A stretch of DNA of 64,000 bases from assembly GCF_918797505.1 (NCBI RefSeq), contig NC_092801.1, forward strand, positions 35,394,517-35,458,516. The letters run 5' to 3'. The notes under the pieces were generated by a model. The model saw only the letters and a program-made list of their open reading frames with translations, was not told the DNA's origin and did not search any database. The DNA comes from Bemisia tabaci (lineage: Eukaryota; Arthropoda; Insecta; Hemiptera; Aleyrodidae). The first letter of the stretch is position 1. Each line of letters opens with the position of its first letter. The position numbers and the translations under genes were made by a program. Shown piece after piece: positions 43,331 to 54,223 of the stretch.

Positions 43331-43339
43331 TACTAGACT

Positions 43340-43436
43340 GCGCCGAGACTGGGAAAACGCCTTCAATCACGCTTGATACTGTGCAACACACAGGTGTTAA
43401 AATAGTTGTATCAAAGAATCGAACCCGGCGTTGAAC
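43340..43436. repeat. X-type repeat relic
   Basis: 'acgccttcaatcacgcttga' and 'ctgtgcaacacacaggtgtt' recur at 34724, 45335 and, inverted, 52118. Confidence 0.6.
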
Positions 43437-43957
43437 GGGCCGCGCTGAGGAGAAAGGAACCTCGCCACATCAGCTATTAGCAAAATTAGCTGAGCCATTT
43501 AATTTTTTACAAGAAAACGTTTGTGCGGATTCCTTGGAAAATTTTAAAGTATTGCTTCGCAATATGCAGAAAATTTACTGAACTTCGCACAAAAATCCGC
43601 ATAACCATTTCCATGTGAAAAATTAAAGTGTACTAACTGATATAACTGGGCAATATAACTGGATTGCATTTTGCAAAAAGGAACCACTAGCATTGCAATG
43701 ATGCTAAGATTGTGCAACTTCATCTTTTGCAATAAAATTGCGGAAATCGTGAAGAACTATGAAATTTAGATGGTAATTTTTGTCTTAAATTTACAGTTTT
43801 TAGTGAGTAAAATAGGAACTATTAATGGATAATCGGGTTTTTCCTCCGAGACAAAAGAAGTTGCACAATCTTAGCAACATTGCAATGCTAGTGGTTCCTT
43901 TTTGCAAAATGCAATCCAACTGATGTGGCTTGGTTCCTTTCTGCTTAGTGCGGTCCA
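43437..43957. mobile_element. Family T MITE interrupted by a U-type element
   Basis: T ends 'gggccgcgctgaggag' and 'ctgcttagtgcggtcc'. The body is split at 'gggcaatataact', and resumes 'gatgtggcttggttcc'. Confidence 0.75.
43671..43917. mobile_element. Family U-related foldback nested in T, AACT flanks
   Basis: 247 bp, GGATTGCATTTTGCAAAAAG to its complement. Inverted arms run about 57 bp ('ccactagcattgcaatga'). AACT on both sides. Ends match the U elements at 59021 and 62953. Confidence 0.78.
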
Positions 43958-44019
43958 AATGTAAGCTGCTCAGCGAATTTTATCTACCGAATCAGTTTCG
44001 ATCCAGTCCCAGAATAACG

Positions 44020-44236
44020 CACAGAGAAATAAGTGAAGTTGATTTAACATTCTGGATGTAAAAAAAAAAGTGTGCGAGAACTCACAGAATGCTGAAATAC
44101 CCGCTATGGCAGTTAGTTTTACATCTTTATATTGCTGAGGTAACTGCTGTGGCAGTTAATTCAGCATTTTGTAAAGTTCTCCCGCACACTTTTTTTACAT
44201 CCAGAATGTTAAATCAACTTCACTTTTTTTTCATTG
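44020..44236. mobile_element. Family M foldback MITE
   Basis: Arms 'acattctggatgtaaaaaaa' and complement. Central 'ctatggcagttagttttaca'. Ends diverged ('cacagagaaataag'). Confidence 0.75.
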
Positions 44237-45181
44237 CGGTACACGTTTTTTTTTTTATCGATTCATGCCGATCGAATCGACACCGGCCATTTTATAAATT
44301 GACCGTCGATCAGTTTACGCCGTTATTTTTCGATGAGGTTTTTTTCTGAGGGCATCATGTCCCTCAGTCTGTGCCCCCGCGGAGGGGGGCTGAGAAGCGG
44401 GGTGGCATACCTATCTATTATTGGCGCGCGGAAAATAAAATAGCCCGGGCCCGGAATTGCCCGAAATTAAATTACCCGCATTTTCGGGGATTAATATCGA
44501 TTAATTTTCTCGCCGGTGAATAAAATCATCGTTCGCGGCAAAACGACGTATCCTCCTTCAGAGAGAAACCGCTCGGCATGCCTATCACGTCGCTCTCCAC
44601 GACTCACGCAAAATTCGGTCTGGGGCTCGGTGTAATGGGGAATTGGGCGTATTTCTGCCAAACAGAACTATGCGCATTAAGACATGAACCCTGAGACCCA
44701 TAGAAATATATGCATTACAGGGCTCACGTCATAATGCACATAGTTCCGTTCAACAGAAATACGTTCAATTCTGGCGCGGTGCTTCCGTGCAGGGCCCCCT
44801 GATGGCCCCGGCGATATTACCTAATGAAAATTCGTCGGGCTCCGTCCGCTGGCGACGCGCGGAAGCGACATAAATATCGGGGGGTTATCGAAAGTTATTA
44901 GCGCGGCACCATGGAACAAGGCCCCGCCGATGGACTGTCATTTTTATCGGCGAAATTAGTATCGACCCCGCCGCTGTCGAACCGCCGCGTTCCTCAGATT
45001 TTGAACCGCGAAGAAAGATGGGTTTTTGGAGCGGTCCGGCAACCGCGCGAACGATTTTCGGCCGTCGCTATATTGCAGCGAGTCTGAATGACGCTTAATG
45101 AGAGCTCAACGAGAGCACCTTGACGTTGTCAAATTTCTTTGCGGAACGCGTGCCGCGCTTACGACGTTTCAAAATCTCCGT
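44237..45181. other. GC-richer, repeat-poor block, candidate regulatory DNA
   Basis: Apart from one S element (44641-44770) nothing here recurs in the window. Contains 'gggattaatatcgattaatt' near 44500, with ATTA/TAAT homeodomain-like cores, and CpG-rich DNA to 45160. No exon is supported. A conserved non-coding function is a guess from composition. Confidence 0.35.
44641..44770. mobile_element. Family S foldback MITE
   Basis: 130 bp, AATTGGGCGTATTTCTGCC to ACGTTCAATT, same length as 11341-11470. Confidence 0.8.
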
Positions 45182-45309
45182 GATGGAGATGTTGTATGTG
45201 TGAGGAATTTGCGATGTGACTGTTGATTCTTCTGTTAAAGTTCGCGAGAAACACGATGGTGCCACTGGTTTTCTCTGAAATTAACTCCCAAGCTCAAAAA
45301 AAGCTCTCA
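45182..45309. repeat. Family A single arm
   Basis: Left arm only, ending at 'caaaaaaagctctca'. Confidence 0.75.
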
Positions 45310-45334
45310 CGAAGCGAATTTCATTACAACGCCT

Positions 45335-45405
45335 TCCGTGATGCAACTATTCGAACTCAACGGGTGTCCGTGTTGCATAAGCAAGGAATTTAAGGCGTTT
45401 TGACT
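45335..45405. repeat. X-type repeat relic
   Basis: 'gatgcaactattcgaactca' and 'gtccgtgttgcataa' match the 142 bp tandem unit at 11530. Confidence 0.55.
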
Positions 45406-45529
45406 CTCCAGGCATTCACCTTTCACCACTTAACTCTCGTCGCACGTTTCTTTCTCGGCGCAACTCTCTCACGGTTGGAGTTGGCGTTTTTAGGTATCGT
45501 CCACCTTATAACACCAATGAACTTTGCAA

Positions 45530-46034
45530 ATGGAGATGTTGCATGTGTGAGGAATTTGCGATTTGTCTGTTGATTCTTATGTAAAAGTTCGCGAGAAATA
45601 CGATGGTGCCACTGGTTTTCTCAGAAATCAACTCCCAAGCTCAAAAAAAGCTCTCAAGTCGAAGCCAAAATGGAGGGGATATCCCACGCTATCCTGAGAG
45701 TCCACCTCTCCATCAAAACAAACTCTCCATGCAAAGATAGGGAGCATATAAATTAGCAGGGTTGCCGTGTTTTCAGTTTTAGAGTCCCCAAATAAAGTGG
45801 CAGCCCTGTCAATGTATTTGCTCCCTATCTTTGCATGCAGAGTTTGTCTTGATGTAGAGGTGGACTCTCAGGATAGCATGGGATATCCCCTCCATTTTGG
45901 CCTCGACTTGAGAGCTTTTTTGAGCTTGGGAGTTGATTTCAGAGAAAACCAGTGGCACCATCGTATTTCTCGCGAACGTCTACAGAAGAATCAACAGTCA
46001 AATCGCAAATTCCTCACACATGCAACATCTCCAT
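45530..46034. mobile_element. Family A foldback, full length
   Basis: 505 bp with both arms, ends ATGGAGATGTTGCATG and CATGCAACATCTCCAT. Best-preserved copy with 143-646. Confidence 0.85.
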
Positions 46035-46189
46035 CGTCTTATTTAATTTTTTTGAAGAGAGAACTATGAACGCTGACGTTTGAAATTTTTACGGTGCGTG
46101 CAACACGGTTTCAGAAGAAATCGGTGAAAATTCAAAATGATTACGTTCGTAGGTTTCCTTTTGAAAAATTTGACGAGAAATTTGCCACG

Positions 46190-46425
46190 TCGCAACGTGG
46201 ATCGAGTCTATAAGAAAGGTCGAACATGAAATTTTTGACTAAAATTGCAAATGCTAATGTTCAATTCGTCAACTTTTAAATGTTAAGGGGTGATTCTGAA
46301 AGAAAATTTCACGAGAAAACCACTTGAGCTTCTTCAAGACCTCAAAGTTTTGTATGAACGGAGTTATAAGATTGTAAACTTTCCAAATATTGTCCGACCC
46401 CTCCTATTGACTCGAGCCACTGTGC
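46190..46425. mobile_element. Family BB MITE
   Basis: 'aacgtggatcgagtctata' to 'attgactcgagccactgtgc'. Confidence 0.75.
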
Positions 46426-46560
46426 GGCGCGGCGCGGCGGGCAGCCGGCCGGCGCCTACAAACCTAAGTGGATACTTCAAGCTTTGCGCAATGCGTGAAG
46501 TATCCACTTAGGTTTCTCAGCGCCAGTGCGCGTTCCGCGTTGGCATGACAGGACGCTGCG
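46426..46560. repeat. Family K core
   Basis: 'ggcgcctacaaacctaagtg' with mirrored 'ccacttaggtttctcagcgc'. Directly adjoins BB, as K also adjoins a BB relic at 19027-19081. Confidence 0.7.
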
Positions 46561-46574
46561 CCGCGGTCGCAGAG

Positions 46575-46815
46575 CGCAACATGTCGACGGCGTGAGTCCA
46601 AAACCAAGTATCTCGTTTGCGGTGTTTGAAAATCTCCGCTCCTATTTTCCTTTTTAAAGAGGAACAGAGCGACAACATTCCTCGAAGTTTTCATAGAATT
46701 TTCTCGGCACCGAGAAGAAAAATCACGGCAGTTTTTAAGAATTGCCGTTGCTTAGTTTTTCATTTAAAAACCAAGGTATGACTGGAAGTCTGCGACGTCG
46801 TAAACCGAGATACGC
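46575..46815. repeat. Family AA repeat
   Basis: 'tcgacggcgtgagtcc' to 'gcgacgtcgtaaaccgaga'. Follows K here exactly as at 16445, so K and AA may be parts of one larger element. Confidence 0.65.
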
Positions 46816-47063
46816 GGTTGAGGACTTACATGTGTATTTGACAATCATTTACGATTGGCAGGTTATTCCATTTATTGAGGGGCTGATACCGATTTGGTTC
46901 CAAAACCTTACGCTTGCGTGCGTGAAACATTCAACCACCAACTTACGATTTACGATGGTATAACGGCAATTCTTCAATCGAAATTCAAACTGAATCACGA
47001 TTCTTTAGTGTGCCTGCTCATTGCAAAAAAATTAGGCTAAAGCACGTATAAATACAAATATAT
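46816..47063. other. Unassigned stretch
   Basis: No shared repeat or exon seen. Confidence 0.3.
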
Positions 47064-47298
47064 GGACCGCATCAAGTAGAAGGGAACCAAGCCGCATCAG
47101 CTATTGCCACATTTAATTGCAGTATAATTTTATATATGAAAGCAAATTTCAGTGAATTTTCTGCATATTGCGGAGCAAATTTTTTAAAATTTCCAAAGGA
47201 ATCTGCACAAACGTTTGTTTTGTAAAAAAAAATTAAATCGCCCAGTTAAGTTTGGCAAAAGCGGATGTGGCTTAGCTTCTTTCTGCTAAATGCGATCC
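47064..47298. mobile_element. Family T MITE
   Basis: 'ggaccgcatcaagtagaagg' to 'ctgctaaatgcgatcc'. Confidence 0.7.
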
Positions 47299-47337
47299 AT
47301 ATAAGGTAAATTGCTCTAGTATACTTGAAAATTGCAA

Positions 47338-47795
47338 ATATATGTCGCAGGCAATCAGTTAAATCGGGCATCTTGTCAAACGCGTACGCAAATTGTCAAA
47401 TGTTCTTACTTGGATTGAAATTCTGATTCTTTTGCTAATTTTAGACAAAATAATTACTCTCTTAAGAAGATAAGGAGTTTCTGTAAAAATTGGCATCATA
47501 CAGTACAATTGTAAATAAACTAGATCTAGTCCTTAGGCGAGCTTTTATCTTGGGATTTTCAGCATGTCGTACAAATATAATACCGATTTTTTGAAACTCC
47601 GAAAATATATAGGGAGCATTAGGAGGACAAAATACAAGATAAGCAGGCAGTTTCGACGAATTTTTGCTTTCAAAACAATGGAAACTTAATAGTCCCTTGT
47701 CAAAAATATACAAATCCTTGTATACCTTCAAAATTTGACAATCTGCCAAGGCATTTGATGAAATGCCTGATTTGACTAATTGCCTGCGACGTAGG
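47338..47795. mobile_element. Foldback element of about 458 bp
   Basis: 'atgtcgcaggcaatcagtta' and 'gactaattgcctgcgac' mark the arms, with 'caaattgtcaaatg' mirrored as 'tttgacaatctg'. A minus-strand frame of 144 codons crosses it and is not called. Confidence 0.6.
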
Positions 47796-47864
47796 TATAC
47801 ATAGGTAAAAGCCGCTTTTATAGCGCTCTCTGGCGCTCTGCGACAGCCAGCCGCTAGACTCTCT

Positions 47865-48169
47865 TCATACTGAGAGTCAAGACAACCCCCTCTCATGAAG
47901 TCACAAACGGGAATAAAGATTACACAAATTGAGAGATTTTCGTAATCTTTAATCGGCTCATTCTCAAATTCCTTTCTCCGTTCCTTCTCTCATTCCGTTT
48001 GTTCCTTGTCGAACCCGTAATTCCTCGGTCCATTCCAGTGTATAATCTATGCAATTGGTGAAAATGTACTCTTTACTCCCGCTTGTTACACTGTGGAGGC
48101 CTAAAATACGAGAACCAATCAGAAATGGATTCACACATTGTCTTGACTCTTAGTATAAAGGGACTCTAC
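47865..48169. mobile_element. Family Y (hAT-like) MITE
   Basis: 305 bp, TAGACTCTCTTCATACTGAG to 'agtataaagggactcta'. Flanks CCAGCCGC and CTAGCCGC agree at seven of eight bases, consistent with an 8 bp target duplication. Arms share 'gagagtcaagacaa'. Confidence 0.8.
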
Positions 48170-48597
48170 TAGCCGCCAAAGTCCCCTATCTTTTCAAGGC
48201 CTCTCAGGGAGCAGAAATTGCAAATTCCTCAAGAAATTTGGCATCGTTCGCATTCTTATAGGACATTCTCCAGCAGTCGGCAGAATTTCGCGTGGATGGA
48301 GGCATTGCTGATTGCCCGCGACAACGGAATCATTACGTCGGCGCTGCGGAGCGGCGGGCGGAAGTGAGAAAATCCCGGCTTTTTAAAGTTTCCCGAGTCT
48401 GAAAGATTTTCGCGCGACGAGCCACGATCATGGAGAGTTTAGTTCTTCCGCCCTGCCTATTACATGCTTAGACTCGCAGAACGCTGGGCCCAGTGTGGAA
48501 CTCCCGTCTCCCTCCTCTCTCGCGCCCACTTGAGAAAAAAGTAATCGTGCAGTACTCGCGCGAAGAAAAAACACCGAATAAGCATTCGAATGTAGGC
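48170..48597. other. Stretch with F-like relics
   Basis: 'ggcatcgttcgcattcttat' near 48240 and 'aagaaaaaacaccgaataag' with 'cattcgaatgtaggc' near 48562-48597 resemble F. The palindrome interrupts the second. Confidence 0.4.
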
Positions 48598-50242
48598 AAA
48601 GAGCGACGCCAAGAATGGCACAATTTGGGCCAGAAGGGATTTTTCTGAAACCGGGCCCAAACGATACCTTATGATACCCTAAAACTCTGGTAAAAATTTT
48701 AGCTTGAGTATACGCACCGTTTTTGAGAAATGGGGGGGCAAAGTTGCCAAATCGCCATCATTCTGGACAGCATTTTTACAGCAAAAAGACGGGAAAAATG
48801 GACGAAAAAGTTACACTATTGATGGGTTTGGGCTGTAAATGTTCTTATTGAGCCCCCGTGCATGTAACTGTGTTCAGTTTCAAAAATTTTGGACGTACAG
48901 TGGTCCAAAATGGGGAGAAATCGTGGACAGATAAGGATTCTTTGTCAAACTTTTTAAAAATGGAAGTAAAATTGTTGGTCTCCTGCAGAGATCATGTGAA
49001 ACAATGTTCTTATCGGTCTTCAATGCATTCAATTGAGTTCAGTTTATCAAATTTTCATCGCACAATGGTCCAAAATGGGAAATCAGTGGACAAATTAAGA
49101 TCTTCTGCCTAACTTTTTAAAAATGATGTACGACTATTGGTCCCCTGCAGAGATCATGGCGAACAATGTTCTTATCAATGCATTCATTGGGTTCAGTTTA
49201 TCGAATTTTCATCGCACAATGGTCCAAAATGGAAAATTAGTGGACAAATTAAGATCTTCTGTTGAAATTTTTGAAAAATAACATGAAACTATGAGGTTTT
49301 TCACTAGATTCGAAAGGTGTAAATTCAAAATAAGTTAGTAGCCAATAAAATCTATCCATGTTCACTGTTTTGAACTGAACAAATGAGGTCTGGAAACGGT
49401 AATTCAGGAGGAACTTAGCTTTTGGATCCTTAAAATCCGGCTAACTGGGTGGTTTTTGTCCTAGTTAGTTGTCAGAGAATTATTGTAGTTAGAATAATAC
49501 TTTACAATAAATACTTTCTAAGGATTTAGGAAAGGTTAGGTTAGGTTAGGTTAGGTTAGATTTCAACAGAAGATCTTAATTTGTCCACTGATTTCCCATT
49601 TTAGACCATTGTGCGATGAAAATTTGATAAACTGAACCCAATGAATGCATTGATAAGAACATTGTTCGCCATGATCTCTGCAGGGGACCAATAGTCGTAC
49701 ATCATTTTTAAAAAGTTAGGCAGAAGATCTTAATTTGTCCACTGATTTCCCATTTTGGACCATTGTGCGATGAAAATTTGATAAACTGAACTCAATTGAA
49801 TGCATTGAAGACCGATAAGAACATTGTTTCACATGATCTCTGCAGGAGACCAACAATTTTACTTCCATTTTTAAAAAGTTTGACAAAGAATCCTTATCTG
49901 TCCACGATTTCTCCCCATTTTGGACCACTGTACGTCCAAAATTTTTGAAACTGAACACAGTTACATGCACGGGGGCTCAATAAGAACATTTACAGCCCAA
50001 ACCCATCAATAGTGTAACTTTTTCGTCCATTTTTCCCGTCTTTTTGCTGTAAAAATGCTGTCCAGAATGATGGCGATTTGGCAACTTTGCCCCCCCATTT
50101 CTCAAAAACGGTGCGTATACTCAAGCTAAAATTTTTACCAGAGTTTTAGGGTATCATAAGGTATCGTTTGGGCCCGGTTTCAGAAAAATCCCTTCTGGCC
50201 CAAGTTGTGCCAAAAAACGGTCGTTTTTGGCGTCGCTCTTTC
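48598..50242. mobile_element. 1.64 kb palindromic element with TTAGG-type loop
   Basis: AAAGAGCGACGCCAA opens and TTGGCGTCGCTCTTT closes. Arms of about 675 bp are almost identical; the same 84-residue frame appears on + at 48858-49112 and on - at 49716-49970 only because of the mirror. Each arm holds diverged direct repeats ('catcgcacaatggtccaaaa', 'gtggacaaattaagatcttc'). The right arm has a small extra 'aaaacggtcgtttt' near 50213. The loop (about 49272-49560) is unique and ends in GGTTA repeats. The arms' sequence identity suggests recent origin or gene conversion. Confidence 0.88.
49534..49558. repeat. Interstitial telomere-like (GGTTA)5 tract
   Basis: Five perfect GGTTA units, equal to the insect telomere TTAGG, at the end of the palindrome loop, directly before the right arm. 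Confidence 0.95.
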
Positions 50243-50429
50243 CATATAGATAAAGTAATTACACTGCCGCGATGGAGAGGAGAGCAGTAAGTGCAGAAAT
50301 GAAGTTTTAAGAAAACGGGCTCAGAAGCTTCTGAACGGAGAATTTTATTGAAAGAAGCCTCCGTTCTTTGTCGAATTGCCACTGATCGTCCGAAAGGCTC
50401 CTAGAAATCGTTCGGATGATTCGAAATCG

Positions 50430-51180
50430 ACTGATTTTATTTCTTCTTCTTCTTCTTCTTCTGCTTCTGACTAGGGCCGTGACCCTGTTTGTCTAGCCTC
50501 TAAAACAGTAATATGATGCCGATGAGAGAGATCACTTAATTCTCCGGGATGAAAGGCAGCTCTGTGCCCATCTCTTGGGCGGTCGTCCGGTTGCCTTTGG
50601 CTATGAGGTCGTCCTACCATACAAATCTTGGCAAGCCTTTCCCCGTCCATCCTCTCAACATGTTCCGACCACATTTTCCGGCGCATCTTGGTCCATTTGG
50701 CAATATCTTGAATTTGGCACTCTTCGCGAATTGACTCGTTGGTCTGCCTAACTCGGAGCGTAAAGCCTGCTATTTTCCTCAGGACTTTCATTTCTACGGT
50801 CCGCAACTGTTGTTTAGTGCGCTTCGTGTCCGCTCGGGTCTCCGCAGCGTAAGTCAGCACAGGTCTTACAACCGTTTTATAAACTCGAACTTTGCTCTCT
50901 TTAGCCATGTACTTATTCCTCCAAACCATTTCATTTAGGCATCCGGCTACTCTAGTTGCCTTGATTGTCTGACTCCGCACCTCGGTCCCTAAATCCTTCA
51001 CACTCGTTATTAAAGCGCCCAAGTACTTAAACTGCATTACTTGTTCAACTACGGTACCGTCCACGACTAGCTTACATCGTATTGGATTTTGCTGATGACC
51101 ATACTTTTTGTTTTTTTAGCCGACACTTTCATGTTGAATACCTCTGCAGCCAGGTTGAAGGAATGGAGCATTCTTTGCAG
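50430..51180 (-). mobile_element. 5'-truncated LINE, reverse-transcriptase C-terminal region
   Basis: On the minus strand, FNLAAEVFNMKVSAKKTKSM then VISK is in one frame. After a frameshift near 51085 come CKLVVDGTVVEQVMQFKYLG, VYKTVVRPVLTYAAETRA and KMRRKMWSEHVERMDGERLA. The KTK-(S/T)MVISK, F-K-YLG, RPVLTYAAE and H-V-RM motifs are the thumb/C-terminal hallmarks of many arthropod non-LTR reverse transcriptases; no YADD catalytic box is present, being 5' of the break. Stop near 50471. The 3' tail is a (GAA)n run (complement of 50446-50464). Inactive fragment, clade not assigned (RTE or CR1-like). Confidence 0.85.
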
Positions 51181-51324
51181 ATTTTATTTCAATTACGTAA
51201 AAAGGGTATTTTTCATTTTCATGCTAGGTTATTGTAAGACAAGGCAGCCGTAAGTGCTATCTTCTGCGTGCTTTCTTGGTTGCGTTTTGGACACACAACA
51301 AATACATTATCAGGTCAGAAATTA
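51181..51324. other. Short unassigned stretch
   Basis: No repeat or exon seen. Confidence 0.25.
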
Positions 51325-51440
51325 GCAGAAGAGGTCGGCACTTTCCTTGAAAGCACTGTTTTCATTGGCTCTCTGGAGAAATATCGTCACTTACTACTGT
51401 CTTGCCTAAAACTACGCCATTTAGATATTTCAGTGATTTC
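51325..51440 (-). repeat. Family FF repeat, inverted
   Basis: 'cattggctctctggagaaat' and 'gtcttgcctaaaactacgcc' are the complement of 18298-18415. Confidence 0.6.
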
Positions 51441-52117
51441 ATTTAGAGATTAGCCAATTTTGAAGGAAACTCGATTTCGAAAATTTGATAGTTACTGCTC
51501 TCTTCGCAATCACAAAAGTACAGTACTCAAGTCGAAAAATGCGTAACTTCAATACAGCGTCTCAAAATCTCCAATCACGTTTTCTTTTCTGAAAGAAATT
51601 TCTCTTGTATCTCGTGGTCGCACTTGTGAGATAAAAGTAGAGCCCGTGTGAAGAAAAAACACTGAATAAACATTTGAATGTTGGCACCGCAGATAAAGTA
51701 AATAAAGTTCTTAAGTCGAAAAATACGTATCTTCAACATAACGTTTCAAAATCTTCGATTATGTTTCATTTTTTTAAAATAAATTTCTCTTGTACATCTC
51801 TCAGTCACGATTATGAGATAAACGTATGAACACCGCAATGTATTTTGAAAGTTGAAGAGGGGCTCTCTCGTAAATATTTATTTTTAAAAAACGTTAGGAA
51901 TTATTCTCCTTGAAGTTTTAACAGCTTAGAAAATATTAAATTTTGATATCTCCAATAGAAGAAAACTATCGTTCTACTGAGAAAGGTCGTACTGTAATTC
52001 GCTTATTGTAACTGTGAACTTCATGCAGTTTTAGTTTTGACATTTTAAAGCGTTTTTTATTGCAAAATGTTCGCACACATAACGTTACGGCGATTACGAG
52101 ACGCATTGCTACATGGA
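51441..52117. other. Stretch holding the paralogous empty site of the 1.64 kb palindrome
   Basis: 51643-51710 reads 'gtgaagaaaaaacactgaat', 'aaacatttgaatgttggc', 'agataaagtaa' without interruption, whereas at 48562-48597 and 50243-50260 the two halves are separated by the palindrome. No gene seen. Confidence 0.5.
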
Positions 52118-52205
52118 GCTTTACACTAGCCGTTGGGTTCGATTCTGTGATACAAATATATCAACTCCTGTGTGTTGCACAGTATCAAGCACAATTGAAG
52201 GCGTT
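52118..52205 (-). repeat. X-type repeat, inverted
   Basis: 'tgttgcacagtatcaagcac' and 'attgaaggcgtttt' are the complement of 43340-43436. Confidence 0.6.
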
Positions 52206-52303
52206 TTTTGGCCCTTATGTTCTACACGCAAATGGAATGTCTCACCGTGTAAAAACTCATTTTATATTTACCTCCCCTTTTTTTAATCAATAAAGCTATT
52301 TAG

Positions 52304-52388
52304 AGTCTGTGCGGATGTAAGTCCCTGTTCTTGTGGACGGCCACGTTTCGTCGTTTCCAGGACTAAGAATCAAACCTCCGTTCCAAGG
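52304..52388 (+). pseudogene. Degenerate copy of the 31441 exon
   Basis: The last 50 bp align to the exon's 3' part with about 74 % identity by eye, including 'ttccaaggctgcaaaatt' against 'ttccaaggttgcaaagtt'. In the homologous frame a TAA replaces the GAA codon (GAC TAA at 52361-52366), and the AAG|GT donor reads AAG|GC. The 5' part aligns only with a small gap. I infer a duplicated exon now decayed; an independent chance similarity is possible because the match is short. Confidence 0.35.
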
Positions 52389-53274
52389 CTGCAAAATTCA
52401 CGCAGAAAGTTCAACTTTTTACAGGAAAATGAGTCCCTTATCCCCGTTCAACATTTTTCTGATTTTTTCATGTAATCAGACAAAAAGTTAGTGACATTTT
52501 TAGTTTCAAATTCCCAGAAGTTTTCTGATAATTTTTAAATTGACGTGTGTAAATTTTGCAACGTTGAAATTTTGTCACGTTTTTTTGTCTGGGAAACGAC
52601 AGTACGGACGTATTTATGGTAAAAGGATCCATGTTGCACGTAAAACCCAACTGCGTAGTCCCCTTTCGCATGAATAAGTTCGTGTCGATGGCTAAAGAAC
52701 ATTACCGCTTACCTACAAACCGACGATTTTGCAGGACGAAGAGTAAACTTCGCCATTTTAGTGATTTTGATGTTGGATTTATAATTTTTTTAATTATTAC
52801 TGTGTCATTATAGTGCCCCCTTTTGGAATTTTGAAAAACTAAAAATATCAACTTTTGTATTTTACCCTGCAGAATGCGGCAAAGTCACTAACTCATTTTT
52901 ACCGGAATCAGTTAAGCGGTATTGTCCCTCAGCCCTCGGTACAGGGCTGGATTTACCTATTTGCCGCCCATTCGCTGCCTATATTTTGCCACCCCCTTCT
53001 CATTTGTTTTAAAGAAGATCAATAAGGACCATCAAATTGACGTGTCGGAGGGGAAGGGTACGTGCATAAGACGAGTTTACTTGTGTTGGATACATTTTTT
53101 GCGAAAGCCCTTTCAACACTACTAGCAAAAGTTCACGGAACTTTGCGCGAAAGTTAAGTTCCGTAAACCTATCTCTGTGTGACGAAGGCCTTCCATTTAT
53201 AAGAAATGAACGAAAAAATTATGAAAGAACAAAGATAAATGTGGTTTAATAATTATAACCTCCGCCGTCCGTCG
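52389..53274. other. Unassigned stretch with small repeats
   Basis: 'gcaaaagttcacggaacttt' near 53124 recurs near 53590, flanking the K6 tandem. 'acagggctggatttacctat' near 52940 looks like a transposon end. No exon supported. Confidence 0.35.
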
Positions 53275-53440
53275 CGCCACGCTGACCGCACTGTGTTTGA
53301 CGCAATGCGTGAAGTATTCATGCAGTCTTGTAGGCGCTATTCGTTTCACGCGACTGCGCCGACCGCAGCTGCTGACCGCACTGTGTTTGACGCAATGCGT
53401 GAGGTATTCATGCAGTCTTGTAGGCGCTAATATGTGTAAG
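53275..53440. repeat. Family K relatives in tandem
   Basis: Two copies of 'gctgaccgcactgtgtttga' followed by 'cgcaatgcgtgaagtattc' at about 53281 and 53372, period about 92 bp. The palindrome partner arm is missing. Confidence 0.65.
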
Positions 53441-53668
53441 ATGCCGACCGCCGCGCCAAGAGCTTCTCCTTTCCATCTCAGGTCCTCGTCATCATTGCTC
53501 TCTGCCTCTGCACCGAGCCGCTCTAGGCCAAATTGCGTGTTTGAATTCTCGTGTTGGGCGCAATTTTTTGTGAGAACAATGTCCACGCAAGCAAAAGTTC
53601 ACGGAACTATGCGCAAAAGGTGAAGTTGCTATCTATTAATTGTACCACCGAAAGACGACAAAATTAGA

Positions 53669-54223
53669 AATGGACCACTAGACAAGGTGCAAAATTAAGC
53701 ATTCTTGTACAAGTTTTCTCATCAAAATTTCACGTAGAACACGATTTACGCAACGGAAATCACTGAAATTATCTTCCATCTAAGATATTAATGTTTCTTG
53801 ACACGTGAATTCAAACCTCCCGCTCAAGAAAACACAATATCCTTCGTTAGTCAAATCGCACACTAAACTTTACCATGACAATCCCTACCATATGTCAATA
53901 TGACAACCTCAATCTTCATGCTTTGGCTCAGCTATAGCAAATTGTTTACACTTTGAAATAGAAAGGGTGGGAAAGGAACAGTGCTCGATTGAGAAGCCTG
54001 CCAAAACTGTTATGAGGCATGATTTGACCCAGGTAGAGAATTGCGTTTCTTGTGATCGAGCGATTCAAAATTCCCTTGACCAATGTAAAATAAAACCGCT
54101 GATATCTTAGTCAGGAGTTGATTTCAGTAACTTTCAACGAAGGAATCATGTTCTACGTGAAATTCTGGTTCAGAAACATGTAACAGAGCGCTTAAATTCG
54201 TACCTTGTCTAGTGGTCCATTTA
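53669..54223. mobile_element. Family H MITE, complete
   Basis: 555 bp, AAATGGACCACTAGACAAGG to CCTTGTCTAGTGGTCCATTT. Best-preserved termini of the family. Confidence 0.87.

Noticed and set aside
47462..47896. 144-codon minus-strand frame
   Set aside because: Lies mostly within a foldback element and crosses into a Y end.
48858..49970. Two identical 84-residue frames on opposite strands
   Set aside because: They are mirror images created by the palindrome arms; no domain or codon signal.
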